Shown piece after piece: positions 35,533 to 47,162 of a stretch of 64,000 bases of DNA. Location: positions 11,315,420-11,379,419 of the forward strand of contig OX421965.1 in assembly GCA_949128115.1 (NCBI GenBank), read 5' to 3'. This stretch comes from Anaspis maculata. Its lineage: Eukaryota > Arthropoda > Insecta > Coleoptera > Scraptiidae. Under the pieces are notes generated by a model, which ran no database searches, was not told where the DNA came from, and saw only the letters and a program-made list of their open reading frames with translations. How positions within the stretch are numbered: the stretch's first letter is position 1; each line of letters begins with the position of its first letter. A program made the position numbers and the translations under genes.

Positions 35533-37613
35533 TAGTGTTGCCGTCTAGAGTTAGACTTTCTAGACTCTTGTCTTGAAAAGGCGTCAAGACTTAGACAAGA
35601 CCTCTAGAAACTCTTGTCTTGAAATTTCTAGACAAGACAAGAGCAGGGCTGTCAAGATCAAGAGTCTTGATTAGACTCTTGAAAAAAAAAACATGAAAAA
35701 AAAACTGATATATTCCTCTCCGTTGATTATTTTTATTTTCTACTCAATAAATGATTAGCTTAGAGATTTCTTACAAAGTTCATTGACAACATAAAATAAC
35801 ATAAATAAGGGTAAACGGTATGACAAAATGCTATTCAAAACTATATCTACTTGAAATGAAAATTATTGCAATGGGTTCTTATACCGTATGATCAAAAACT
35901 CTTCTACTTGCGGTAGGCTGTGGCCTGGCCAAAATCAGCCTCGTTTGCCTGCCAATGACCAGGCCACAGCCTACCGCAAGTAGAAAAGTTTTTGATCATA
36001 CGGCACTATTTTGCTTTTATTTGTTGAAATCAAAGTACCGAGATCACTACAGAATGATGATATAAAATGTCTCGTCTCAAAAGTCCCTATACTTTTCTCA
36101 TACAAAAATCTGGGAATTTAGGAGTTTAAATTGGGAGAATAATGAAGCAATAAACCTGTTCTGCGCTTGCGCACTAGGTAGGTCATAATGTCATTATGCA
36201 TTTACCGTTGTTGTCAGGCTGTGTCTGATAGACAGTCTACAGTCCATGAATATTCATCAGTTATGGTTAAAAATTAGGTAAAACAAAACAACACAGAAGC
36301 ATCTTTCTGTATATTGTGAATTTTATATATCAGAAGACAATTTGATTTCCGGTTTGTGGTGACATTTCACTATAAATTCATCAATTTTGCATCAGAGAAC
36401 AAGAAAGCGTTGCCAGAGAAAAGCCATTCGTATGACATCTCTTTCGGACTCTGTATGTCTCTACTGTTTTTTTTTTCGGTTCTCATGCGAAAGTTTCGTC
36501 GAAGTGACTTTTTTTTTCAAGGGCTGCTCCAACATCTTCATTTCTACTTTTCCAAAAAATAGCTGCGCCTTCTAAGAAATTAGGTAGCTCGATGAGGCTT
36601 TTGGTCAATAGCTGCGAAACAAAGTGTTTCTTGTCAATAAAAGGAAAATGATTCCGACAACATGCTGCAGCCAGATATCCTTCCAATGTACCAAGGCAAA
36701 ATACCGATTGAGCTAGTGTTCTTCTTACAACTTGAGTGAAGTTAGTCTTCTTGCCCGCGTCAGGTTGACACAAGCGGAAACTTGACATAGGTCTGCAAAT
36801 AATCGGTATATTTTCGACAAAAATATTGGACCACGTCCGCACCACGACATCTGGGAACTTTGAATCCAGCTTAAACCCAATTATTCACATTTCTTTGTCC
36901 AGCAGCAATGTTTCGAACACCAAACAGCAAAAGAATGTTGAAGTTGGTTGTTTAACTTTTTTTTTGACTGTGACTCTTTTGTTGACTGTTTCTTGACGTT
37001 CATGTGGCAACCCGGTATTGTTCTTGGCTTGCTTATTCACTCGATTCGAGCCGATGGACTGCGGTGCGTCAAATTTCTATATCCTTTCCTTGTGCCAGAT
37101 TTTTTGAGTACTTTTTTAAATGAACAGTAGTTGACTATAGTTATTCAGGCATCAACCTACGACTATAAAATCGTATCTTGTCATTTTATGTAAGACCCCA
37201 TTGCAGACATACGTCTACTAACAGGTCGAGGGTGGCGGTGGCAACCTTTTCTTTCAGAATTCACACCAATGATAAATTTCAGTGTCAATAAAAAGGGGTC
37301 TTTGTTTTGAAATTTGAACTTAAGTATACCCAAGTAGGATATTTGATTGAAGCGCAGTCTCTATTCGAAGGGTGCTCCTTGCTCCTCACAGTTTCTGTGT
37401 TTTTCTTGCTAAAAGACGTTTATATTTCTGTCATGTATTTTTCTTGGAAGAAGGGGTTTTATAGTAATTTAATTTCAAGAGTCTATCTAGACTCTTGAAA
37501 AATTTCCATCAAGAGTTAGAGTCTTGTCTTGAAATTTTGAAATTATCTTGATATTTCAAGACAAGACAAGAGTGGGGCAACTCTTGTCTTGTCTTGTCTA
37601 GACGGCAACACTA
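35533..37613. mobile_element. 2.1-kb hAT element
   Basis: The terminal repeats TAGTGTTGCCGTCTAGA and TCTAGACGGCAACACTA are perfect. The flanks carry the 8-bp duplication ATTAGCGC at 35525-35532 and 37614-37621. Both subterminal zones (about 35550-35690 and 37480-37600) hold many copies of TCTTGTCTTG or CAAGACAAGA. The interior has short open frames (for example minus 36483-36845) without a recognisable transposase, so it is non-autonomous or decayed. A 124-bp hairpin element is nested at 35882-36005. Confidence 0.92.
35882..36005. repeat. 124-bp hairpin MITE, copy 1
   Basis: A near-perfect palindrome with ends TACCGTATGATC and GATCATACGGCA and arm core GGTAGGCTGTGGCCTGGCC. The small loop contains CAGCCTCGTTTGCCTGCC. 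Related copies lie at 40925-41048 and 60563-60687. Confidence 0.9.
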
Positions 37614-37728
37614 ATTAGCGCCCTTTCGGTGACTTCCTCCGTTTCACCCTTTTTCCCTTGACGTGACCGCTCGGTTAGTACCTATACAGCAAAATACTAG
37701 AGAGTACATAGAGGAAAGCCACCTGCCC

Positions 37729-37800
37729 CGGCAGAGTTTGAACTCCGGACTTCTGGGTTTGAAGCCAGAGATGGAGCCCACCGAGCTACCGCCGGAATAT
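37729..37800 (-). tRNA. tRNA-like sequence, probably a pseudogene or SINE head
   Basis: On the minus strand CCGGCGG can pair with CTGCCGG as a 7-bp acceptor stem. An anticodon stem TCTGG/CCAGA encloses an 8-base loop, and the box-B-like GAGTTCAAACTC stands in for GGTTCAAATCC. The D arm does not pair properly and the loop has one base too many, so this is unlikely to be a working tRNA gene. Confidence 0.35.
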
Positions 37801-38757
37801 CTTGAAATTAGAGCTCGGTTTCAGGAAGATTGATATTTTTCAGTAAATTTTTCATACCTTGCACGCTGGTTTGTTTATCTTTGGTATGTTCAGAAGCTTC
37901 AAACAATTTGGATGACACTGACATCAGAAACCTCAGGCATTATTTCATCAAATACGGCAAGTGCCTACCCTGATTTGAGCAAAGAAATTGAGCGACAACG
38001 GGAAAGGCAACATTACGAGTCATAAGACACTGAGTGGCAGCTTGTATTGGCTGAAGTATCAAGTGATGTCTCGGAATTTTTCATTTTAATTAACGTAAAA
38101 ACAGAATTCCATCTCCATTTTATACTTATTACTTTACTTAATAAGTAGGTTCTACTATACAGGGTGTTTCAGTGACCTTGCATAATACTTCGGGAGGTGA
38201 TTCCCCTCAAAAAAAAAGTCAAAAAGTGAGAGTAAATTTTTTTTCCCCAAGTGCTCCCTGAGGGAGTTACAGCTCCTTAAAGGTACAAAATGCAACAAAG
38301 TTTTCAATTATTTGCTTAAAAATTGTCAAAGGTAAGAGTTTTAAATTCGATGTTTTCGATAGATTCGTTCAATCCAAAACTTTTATTCCTCTTGCATTTT
38401 TCCCGTAGGATGCATCGTGCTGAAGTAAAAGTGAAAAAACACGGACGTGTCATGCATAATTTTCAACATAATCCCAATCCCCTCTAATTTCGCTGCCACT
38501 GGTTAGATTTGTTTAGAACTTTGCATGTACATTTGCACTGTTGAGAAACTTCTCTATACTAAATTTGAAGTTTCTACCTTCAACGGTTTTTCAGAAAATA
38601 ATTAAAAACTTTGTTTAAATGTTTTAATAAATGTGAGATGGAAAATCTATTAGAAGCTTTTCGTATAATTACCCGGATATTCGACGACGCGACGATTCGA
38701 TAACTTTGTACCTATAATGAAATGTTACGGCTCAATAGTTGGTAAGGTGATATTTAT
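37801..38757. other. Mostly unassigned; one CAGGGTG terminus
   Basis: No supported gene. At 38160 a TA is followed by CAGGGTGTTTCAGTGACC, an element terminus for which I could not find the inverted partner; it is probably a truncated element. Confidence 0.4.
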
Positions 38758-39190
38758 TTATAGGGAATAATAGTTGTTTCGAAGCCTTTTCGCGTTAGTT
38801 CGTCGGCGAGCACCTTTGCAGGTTTTTAGCAACAATGGGTTCACCTCACACAAAACAGAATAGGGTTCAATCAAAAGGGTTTTTATATGAGAGTTTGTAC
38901 CTTTCGCGTACACCGTTGGTTTCGAATTTTTTAGAAGGGTGCAATTGGGTTTTACATTTCCGGCTATAGACACTCGCGGTCGCGATATCCTTCTAAGCGT
39001 CAACAAGGGCAATTCAGGTCCAGTTCTCCACAAAGGCACCGGCCATATCCAATCCCTTCCAAAACGGGCAAAAGATTACCACAGTCTAAAAAGAGCCAGC
39101 AAAAAGAATAGTCCAGATATAAGAGACGCAGCCTTTGAGAAGAGATTCATAACAGGAGGAGCCCCGGCACACACCGGCCCACAGACTTAG
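38758..39190. other. Opposing unrecognised open frames
   Basis: A minus-strand frame (39039-38758, 93 codons, containing GPELPLLTLRRISRPRVS) overlaps a plus-strand frame (38939-39190, 83 codons, containing SGPVLHKGTGHIQSLPKRAK). The composition is less AT-rich than the surroundings, so one strand may derive from a gene or retroelement. I recognise neither and see no splice sites that decide it. Confidence 0.2.
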
Positions 39191-39527
39191 ATTGTAGGGA
39201 ACAGGGGAAACAACAGAAAAGAAGGGGAAGTTCCCATCGCTCGCAAAGGTCACTCACCCCCTTTTTCGGTGTCTAGACGCTGGGCCTAACCCTAACATAA
39301 CCTATAACACTAACTTAAATGTTGAATCTGATGAATCCACGATAAGAGTTCCGAACCACGCTCCCCAAACAAAGTTTAAATGTTGGTCAAGGTGTAGAAT
39401 CAGGTGTTCTTTGGAGTATTGATGTGTGACGGCTTTGAAATAATTATTAGGGGAAACTCATCTTCCAAAGAACACTTAGAAAACTCAGCTATCTTAGTTA
39501 CCAGCGCTGCGGTAGGGTCCAGGTATA

Positions 39528-39723
39528 GGAATAAATAATAAATAATAAATAAATGCTTTTCTCCTTATCGGCTTTTTCTTGCCATAGGAGTTTGCCCGTT
39601 TATTAATCAATTATACAGACTCAGAAAAGTGCAAATTTCGTACAACACAACACCCAGACTAATTACCAGGAATCGAACCCGGGACTTCCGCGTCGCAGGC
39701 AGCCACTCGACCGCCTGCGCCAC
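39528..39723 (-). mobile_element. tRNA-derived SINE, complete
   Basis: Flanked by a perfect 13-bp target duplication, GGGTCCAGGTATA, at 39515-39527 and 39724-39736. On the minus strand the 5' head has an A box (TGGCGCAGGCGG) and a B box (GGTTCGATTCC) of RNA polymerase III. A short unique body follows, and then an ATTT-type repeat tail next to the duplication. The head lacks a pairing acceptor stem, as is usual for a SINE and unlike a tRNA gene. Confidence 0.92.
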
Positions 39724-39915
39724 GGGTCCAGGTATAAGAACGAGCCTTTATTCAAACACTCTAACATGTGAATAGAAGTCAATATAATGATTTCATGTTG
39801 CAACTAATTTTTGTGTCTTACTGCGTTCAAACTAGAGGTTAATTCGATCTCAACACGCCCAGGAGCTCTATCCTCGAACCACAAAAAGGATGCACAACAG
39901 GATGGTGTCCTAATA

Positions 39916-40484
39916 AAGGGTGTTTTTTTTTAAAGGTATAGAATTCAATCAGCGATAGCGTTGGTGCTTGGGAAGATTTTGCCGTCATTTTTTCATTTAA
40001 ATATTCACTAAGGCTTGCTATTTGATTATGCACATGCACAATCGCACAACTCCAGACAGTTTTTCAAAAATGATTAAAACTTAGTTTTTTTTTCGGAATT
40101 TTCGTGCTTTTTGTGGATTTCTTTCTCCAATTTCCAATTACCGGCCGATAAGATTTTGTATTTCAACTTCCTTAGACTTCTTTCATTTGGGGCTTAAGAA
40201 GTCTCTGGCTTTCCTGAATGAGTCCTGAACTGTCCAGGGTCTTGGGGACAATATCGTTGGCCGTATTAGTTAGATAGAGCCTGATCCTTGCCAAGAAGCT
40301 ACCCGAAATTGAACCTATCTAAATAGGAATTTAAAATAACAATTTCGAGCTTCCGTGCGATTGTGCGTGAGTATGAGCAAATGGCAAGCCTTTATGAGTA
40401 TTTATATGAAAAAATGACGGCAAAATCTTCCCAAGCACCAACGCTATCGCTGATTGAAGTTTTATACCTCTAAAAAACACCCTT
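39916..40484. mobile_element. Foldback MITE with TA target duplication
   Basis: The ends AAGGGTGTTTTT and AAAAACACCCTT are each flanked by TA. The arms of about 140 bp (39916-40055 and 40345-40484) include CAGCGATAGCGTTGGTGCTT and its complement. TA flanks suggest a Tc1/mariner- or PIF-related source; no coding sequence. Confidence 0.85.
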
Positions 40485-40486
40485 TA

Positions 40487-40924
40487 CTAGTCGATCATCG
40501 GCCAAAGCAGTCCAAAGAGCGGGAAAAGTGATTTAATTCAAATAAGTTGTATTAAATTGAAGTATGTTGGGTTGCCTATCTATCCAGGCGCATAAGCTAT
40601 AGAGTTAGGGGTGTTTCAGTATTATTATTATTGTTTCATTGTAACGACCAACAGGCCAAAACCCAATTAAAGGTCGAGTGTTGAAAAAGCCCTTGTATAT
40701 GAAGGCAGGAGCGCGAAATAGAATATCGACGTTTTATTGTAATTATAGCTTGATTGAATCATTGGTATTGCGCGCCACTGCACGTATCTTTCAATACAAC
40801 GTAAATATATACTACGGTTTCACTGTGGAACTGTGCTCGTTAAATTTAATAATCTAAACCAGAAAGAAAATTTCCGAGCTCATTGCAGTGGAAGAAAACT
40901 CCGAAGGAAGCTCCATGTCGAAGG
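40487..40924. other. No recognisable feature
   Basis: Unassigned sequence between two MITEs. Confidence 0.4.
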
Positions 40925-41048
40925 TACCGTGCGATCAACAAAATTCGGAATTGAGGTAGGCTGTGACCTGGTCAAATTTCAGGATGTCAAGCTGCTTTCG
41001 GCCAGAGCACAGCCTACCCCAATTCCGAATTTTGTTGATCGCATGGTA
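40925..41048. repeat. 124-bp hairpin MITE, copy 2
   Basis: A palindrome with ends TACCGTGCGATCAAC and GTTGATCGCATGGTA and arm core GAGGTAGGCTGTGACCTGGTC. The core matches the copy at 35882, but the outer half of the arms differs while still pairing with its partner. Confidence 0.88.
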
Positions 41049-42119
41049 TAATGCTGTACCTACTGAAATGTCTGTGAGAGCCCTACACATTGATATGAAG
41101 TGCTCGCAATATCAATTGGCCCACCTCAAAATTTCAGTCGCACTCAAAGTGCCATATTTCCCGAACTTGTAGACTATTTTGAATTACTTTTACTTTTCGT
41201 AACAGCTGACTTCTTGGACTACAACACGCAATCAGTCATTTTTTGTGCAAATGTTCTCATTCATTGGTTATACAGGGCGACACAATTAGGTAATGCAAAA
41301 ATGTAAAAAATTCGACCAGCTCCCAATTCACGAAAAAATATCTACAGTTTTTATCGAGGTTTTTATAAAAGAAATTCATGTTGTCTGTGGGCGAAAGACT
41401 CGAGAGGCTACGAAACTCTGGAAACTTGGATCGCATAAACACCCCAAAGTCCTGAGCACGATTCGTGTTATGGCTCTAGATCTATGAAGGTAAACTAATC
41501 GGATTTCTGTAATTAACATCGGACGACAACAGCAAAAAAAAAAGTAACTAATAGGATATCCCCGGGGGCTTCGGATGGTATCTAAGTGGACGGTGTGTAC
41601 TGTGTAGTAGCAGCGGCTTTAATTTTATCAGCCTGAGCTGTGTCTGGGAAAGTGGATTTTCCTAATTTCCCTTCCCATTACTCTGCTTTCCGGTGTGGAA
41701 GGCCTGTTCGTTGTCGTCTGATCGAATTGATTCGATTCCAATTGACGTTAGGTACAGACGGAGTTTCTTTGAAGAAATACTTGAGTTGTGATTGGCGATA
41801 GCTGAGGTAAAATAATAATTGTAACCACCGGTGCAACGCTTCGATGTTTAATGAAGCGGATATGCCGCAGAGGTAGTTAAATTTTCAAGTGAAGTGGGCG
41901 GTACAATGAAACAAGCGTATTTATGTTAATAGGTATTATCCGTTCTATTAGCAAGGCAGCAGAACAGAGCCTGGAATTTTGTTTTTTACGTTTTTTTAAA
42001 TTTAAAATATCTAGACATCACTTGCCATGAGCATGTTGCATCTCAATTTGAAAAACGTGCTGATTTTTAATTTGGTGAAAATTGGATGCAATCTGTGGAA
42101 ACCGGTTTCCGTTTAAGGG
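41049..42119. other. No supported gene
   Basis: Unassigned sequence with several short open frames, none with family resemblance. A diverged terminus-like TACAGGGCGACAC occurs at 41272. Confidence 0.4.
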
Positions 42120-42441
42120 GAGGCAAGGTGGGAACGGCGGCATGCATCATACAGCCTATATCTACTAAGGGAAGGGGGGTGACAGCTATGTATCAGCGAA
42201 TGAATTGAAAGACTAGAGTATCTCATATCAGACGAGTTGCAAAAATTATATTATTTCAAGTAAATTGGAGACGGTTTCGCCACAGACTACCAATACAGAC
42301 GGTCAACCGGCGAACAGGGCGATGTGTTTCTGGGTTGCCACTGCCAGGTGGCGTTCGTCCCGAAGTGTCGCTCCGCGGGGCGCGAGACCGTGCGTCACAT
42401 TCTAACCGCCGAGCTCTAGCGCGGAACGTGATACTTACCCA

Positions 42442-43199
42442 CATGGGCGCCCGGAAGGGGGGGCAAGGGGGGGCACTTGCCCCCCTCTGGCTCCGGAGCA
42501 GCTGAATAAATTCTTCCTTACGAAAAAAAATTTTTTTTCGAGAAAGGAAAAAAAAAATTCATTTTCGAAAGAAAAAACTTTGAGAAGGTAATTTACATTT
42601 TCTTGAATTGTTAGAGCAATTTGAAATTTCATTAGGCTTCTACCTAAATTAGATAGCTACCCGTAAAGTCATAAAATAGGTAGATAGGTAGGTAGGTAGG
42701 TAACGATCTGCAATTTGTGCATTCCAGCTACCAGCTCCACTGCCCAATGTAGGGTGAAATGATTATGTTATTTTTTGCGTTTGGTATAAACACTGTAAAG
42801 AGCTTTGGATTAAAAGCAGTTTATTATCAAAACATTTCTAAGAACTAATAAGCCACTAAAAAGCTGCAGACTGGTGGGGGCAAAGGGCATTTTGTTGAGC
42901 ATTTTTTCAACATAATGAACGAGTGTAACTATTGACCTGGCTATTTTGAAGTAAATTTTCATACATTTTGTACAAAATTACAAATTTTAATAAATTTCTC
43001 TAAAGATAAGTTTAATTTTCAAATATATTTCCTTATTTTTCGCACAATAATTATTATCACCATCATTATTATTATTCGAAAAAAATTTCGCCTGCGGCGC
43101 TAATCTAAAGGACTTCGCAAATTAGGCCAGGTAGGTATGTGACGTTCTCTAACTAAAGCTATTTGCCCCCCCCTGACAAAAATCCTGCGGGCGCCCATG
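42442..43199. mobile_element. 758-bp hAT-type MITE
   Basis: The ends CATGGGCGCCCG and CGGGCGCCCATG are flanked by a perfect 8-bp duplication, CTTACCCA, at 42434-42441 and 43200-43207. G-rich tracts just inside the left end (GGGGGGGCAAGGGGGGGCAC) face C-rich tracts inside the right end. The interior is AT-rich and noncoding. Confidence 0.93.
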
Positions 43200-43207
43200 C
43201 TTACCCA

Positions 43208-44110
43208 AACAAGTGAGATTCGACAGTTCCTGCGTTTTTATTACACTTTACTATCGCATCATACCCTTACTACCACTCCTACCACTACCTGTTATTTATA
43301 TTGTTATTCAATGCAGATCTTGACCTACACCATCATTTATTTTCCTTCATTCAAGTAACTAATTTCTAAATCAAGACTCCATCCAAAAATCTTATTCTCA
43401 TGTGGAAGAATTATTTAATTAGGTACCTAAAGCCACAGCTAATAATAGGTGTAGGTACATAATTGTATACCATTTTCATTTAGGTACTTCTAAATTTTCT
43501 TAAAGGCTTACAGGGACCATTGAAAGCGGGCCCAATAGATTAGGAATATTTACCTTATCTGATAAAAAAACTTTTGCAAAAATACCATTGTCAATTGTGC
43601 AATGAAATTATTGGGGTATGCAAATCTAACGAAGGAAGATGAATTATTGATACTAAAGAAAAATTATGGAACGTCATTGAACCCATGTGATTTGAAGACT
43701 CCTCCAAATATTATGGAAAAAAAATATAAAACTGCATTTGACATAGTTTCAAAAAAATTAAAGAAGAGGTGGTGCGATCTACGTGTGACAGCTACATTAT
43801 TCAAATTAATTCTGAAAAGGTTGAAAAAAAATCAAGAAATCAACAGCCTGTTCTTCATGGCCAATGTGAAATTCATTTGAACTTTTTGTTACATTCAATG
43901 ATACACACAGTAATATCCAAAGAATGTGAATATTTTAGTAGTTTGCAAAAATACTCAAAAAAGACTCTAAAACAACACCCAAAAATGAAGACTTTTCAAC
44001 ACCAACGGAGCAATAAAACAATTTTTTTGAAGCCTATAAGTTGGTTTTCTCTTTGTTAGCACTAAGAGAATGATTTTGATGTAATAATATAGTGGACATA
44101 AAGGTGCATA
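43208..44110. other. Unassigned interior with a Lys-rich open frame
   Basis: A plus-strand frame at 43602-43880 (92 codons, Lys/Leu-rich, containing TSLNPCDLKTPPNIMEKKYK) may be a remnant of the host element's protein. It resembles no family I can name and the region is AT-rich, so chance is possible. Confidence 0.25.
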
Positions 44111-45728
44111 CAGGGTGGCCCAACGAAAATACAACAGAGGGGTTTTTGGGCATTTCACCTCGTTTTTTTGGAAAAATCTCAGACAGGTTGATTTTTATAT
44201 CGAGGGGGACATCTGAAACATACATTGGCAAATTTCTATCATGAGACCCCTCAACCCCACCCACCCCAACTTCGAAATCTCCAACGACACCACCCACCTG
44301 CTTGCGATACATCAAATTGAAGAGAATTAAATTCTCTTCAATGAAAAATATTTAAAAAAAATTGAATCCCACCACTCTTCTTCCTAAAATACTATGACTG
44401 TCCCGCTTTATATTATTGACTCTCTCAATTTTTTTCAAGTTGGTCCGCGTCATCCCAGATAGTATCGAAGAAGAAAATTTTCAGTGGAGAAAGTGCTACC
44501 CAAATTCACCCCTTTGCTCTCCCCCACCCAGCTTCAAAATTCAACAAGATACCACCTACTTTGTGATACATCGAATTGAAGGGATTTCAATTCTTCTTCC
44601 GAAAACAATGTAATGTCTCTAAGAAAATTTGCGAACATAATTTGAGAAGCAAAAATGAAATCGCTGTTCCCAAAGCCCAAAAAACCGTCGGCCAAAACTG
44701 TTTTGTTTATCTGGCTCCTAGGCTATTCAATAAAGTGTCAGACTCAATAAAAAATATTGAAAATCATAAGCGAAAGTGTACAGAACTGAAAGAGTGGATT
44801 TTAATTGGTGACATCAAGGAAATGCTGCCCACACTGCTCTGAGGCGTTTCACCTCGATCGATTTTGACCCAATTTTTGATTTTTGACTTTTTTCACCTCA
44901 TTTTCAATTTTTCTGCTCAATCTTGATTTTTTTTTATTTATTCTTATCTGTTTGTATTTTGAGTATCTGTTTTTTTTTTAATTTTCAATAGTTGTTTATT
45001 CAATTCACTCACACACAAAGTTCCCTTGAGGAACTTTAAGTGAGGCTTACTCTTTTCCCAGTACAGCTAGTGCTGTGTTGATGTAGGTGGTTGTGTTATT
45101 TTGTAGAGTGTAATTTTTTTCTGCTGTTGCTGAAATGGGAAATGAATATTATTATAACATTAATGTTTCGAAAATTCTCAACCCCACCCCCCAATTAATT
45201 AAACATTCAAACTATTTGAGGAGGGAAAGAGGGGTTTGTTAAAATTTTGAAAATATTTTCTTCAGGAAGAGAATTAAGTTCCCTTCAATTTGATGTATCG
45301 CAAAGTAAGTAGGTAGTATAATTTTTTAATTAGAAGGGGTGAATTTGGGTGGCACTTTTTCCATAAAAAATTTTCTTTCTCGAATGACGAAGAATGACGT
45401 TGACTGCAATGAAGGAAATTGAGAGGTCAAGAATATCAAATCGGTCACTCGGAATTTTAGGAAAATATGAAGTGAGGCTGAAAATTTGGAAAATATTTTT
45501 TTTTAAAAGAGTATTTGATTATCTTTGATTTGATGTATCGCAAAGCGGATAATGTCATTTGAAAGTTGCGGTGGGTGGGGGTGAGGGGGCTGAAGATAGA
45601 AATTCGCCAATGTCTGTTTCAGATGTCCCCGTCGATATTAGAGTCGACCGTCGACCTGTCCAAGCTTTGAAAAAAAAAAAAAAAAAGACTAAGAAACCCC
45701 TCTGTTCTGTTTTCGTTGGGCCACCCTG
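44111..45728. mobile_element. CAGGGTGGCCC element interrupted by a LINE
   Basis: The ends CAGGGTGGCCCAACGAAAA (after TA) and TTTTCGTTGGGCCACCCTG are inverted copies. Arms of about 170 bp carry CCCCTCTGTT-type and GGTGGGTGGGG-type blocks. The centre (about 44600-45170) has been filled by a LINE 3' end. Confidence 0.85.
44606..45165 (+). pseudogene. 3' end of a non-LTR retrotransposon (Jockey/CR1-like), 5'-truncated
   Basis: The plus-strand frame 44576-44842 contains NLRSKNEIAVPKAQKTVGQN and CFVYLAPRLFNKVSDSIKNI and stops at 44842. This is the pattern of the extreme C terminus of a LINE reverse-transcriptase ORF (R-x-K-N-x-[LI]-x-[VI]-P...G-Q-x-x-F...APRL[FY]N). About 300 bp of 3' untranslated sequence follows, up to near 45165 (GGAAATGAATATTATTATAAC). 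The flanks TTCCGAAAA (about 44597) and TTTCGAAAA (about 45167) may be the target duplication. Everything upstream of the last 80 residues is missing. Confidence 0.65.
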
Positions 45729-45771
45729 TGAAATAAATCTGTCTCTTCACGTAAATTGAAAAAGTATATTG

Positions 45772-46145
45772 CGACGCGTTTTGGCCTTACAATTTGGGAT
45801 AAAGAGTCATCTTCAAAGCAATAAATGTGTAGAAATTGGTGTTTGTCAAAGTCAGGGGTTTCTAACAGCGGTTTCTAAAAGAGAGTACAAGCTATCTGAA
45901 AAATTGTCAGAAAGAGAGGAATTGAAAAGCATATTTTTTATCAAAAGTAGACATTCTGTAATTGGAACGGATGGGAATAAATTTGTGACATCAGAAGAAA
46001 TCAGAAACGAATTTAGTGGTGGAGTAATGTTTTTAATTTTGTTGATCAACTCTGTTGTGTTTTTGGCACTGAAATTTAGTTTAAAATTCAAGATATCTGG
46101 TAAAATTCTATTGAGGAGTTTTGATAGTTCATAGACACGAGAATT
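45772..46145 (-). pseudogene. Penelope-like reverse-transcriptase fragment
   Basis: The minus-strand open stretch from about 46145 to 45852 reads KLLNRILPDI, then PLNSFLISSDVTNLFPSVPI. The ISSDVTNLFPSVPI segment is reverse-transcriptase motif A in the form typical of Penelope-like elements (S-x-D-V-x-x-L-F-x-x-[VI]-P). After the frame ends, 45860-45772 contains GACGCGTTTTGGCC and CATCTTCAAAG, which resembles the repeated terminal sequence of such elements. It is only about a tenth of a full element and no endonuclease domain is present. Confidence 0.65.
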
Positions 46146-47043
46146 TTAAAAGAAACAACAGACCTTCATTGGATTATGTAGTTTGTGAATTTCTGGAAGG
46201 GGAAAATATTATTATAATTGAGGAATTTTAGGATTGGTCAACATTAATTCAGATGGAAAATGATTAAAATGTTTGATAGCTCATGAATTGATTTTGATAT
46301 TATTTCTATTCAAAGTAATAAATTGATTATTTGGATTCTATTTCAAAATTTCAGAATCCGGAGAATTTGAAAAGTTTCTGTTTTTCGATGTACGAAATAA
46401 AGGTGTATTTTATTATTATTTATTTCTACAACAATGCCTCCACAAAGAACTGACCCTAACGTTACGATATTTACATGATATATTGTTTACCCATTTATAT
46501 ATTTTTTTTTAGTTAGAGGCAAGTAATGTTAATTATGTCACAGAATTCCGTCGTAGATACAGCATGTGATCAAGTTATTGTTCTGTTGCTTCTAAACTGA
46601 TTTCTGCTCATTCACGCAGAAGAGTAAAAAGAAGATGAGAATATATTTTTTCAAATGAAAAATTGGACTTTATTGATTGAATTAAATGAAAAAAATCGAT
46701 TTTCGGCTGACGTCCCAGTGCGTGGCTAGTACACCGCATGTCAGTTTATCATGGCAATTTAAAATTGTCCCAATTTTCTTGAATATTGTTCAAAACATTG
46801 CACTTTTAAAATTTTACACCTTATTGTTTTGAATATTGTTGGTAAAATTCCGATGAAAAGCTCAGATGGTACCTATAGCTACGTTCCAGAACGTATTAAG
46901 ATGCAAATCGGCTATTGCTTTAATTTTAATCAAATGAATAAGTCGTATTTCCCATCGAAAATAAGATGAACATCAATCAAAAGTTCAAAACGGACATAGA
47001 TGAACATAGAAAAAATAGTGTCCAGAAAATGTAATATTAACTT
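46146..47043. other. No recognisable feature
   Basis: AT-rich sequence inside the 5.2-kb TIR element; no open frame or terminus was recognised. Confidence 0.4.
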
Positions 47044-47162
47044 GAGAGTGATCGAATTTTCTCCTCAAAGTAGGCTTCAAGTGGTCTTCTTGGTAGCCAC
47101 GGTTTTTCGACAGATTTTCAGGAATCATAGGTGACCGGAGGAGAAATGTATTCGATCACTCG
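47044..47162. repeat. Short hairpin element
   Basis: GAGTGATCGAATTTTCTCCTC at the left faces GAGGAGAAATGTATTCGATC at the right around a loop of about 75 bp. Confidence 0.7.

Noticed and set aside
36483..36845. 120-codon minus-strand frame inside the hAT element as transposase
   Set aside because: It lacks recognisable hAT motifs and the frame is bounded by chance stops.
37729..37800. A functional tRNA gene
   Set aside because: The D arm does not pair, the anticodon loop has eight bases and the B box is altered. A pseudogene or SINE head is more likely.
39286..39306. CCTAACCCTAACATAACC as telomeric repeat
   Set aside because: Only one to two units, not in the insect TTAGG form, and internal to the window.
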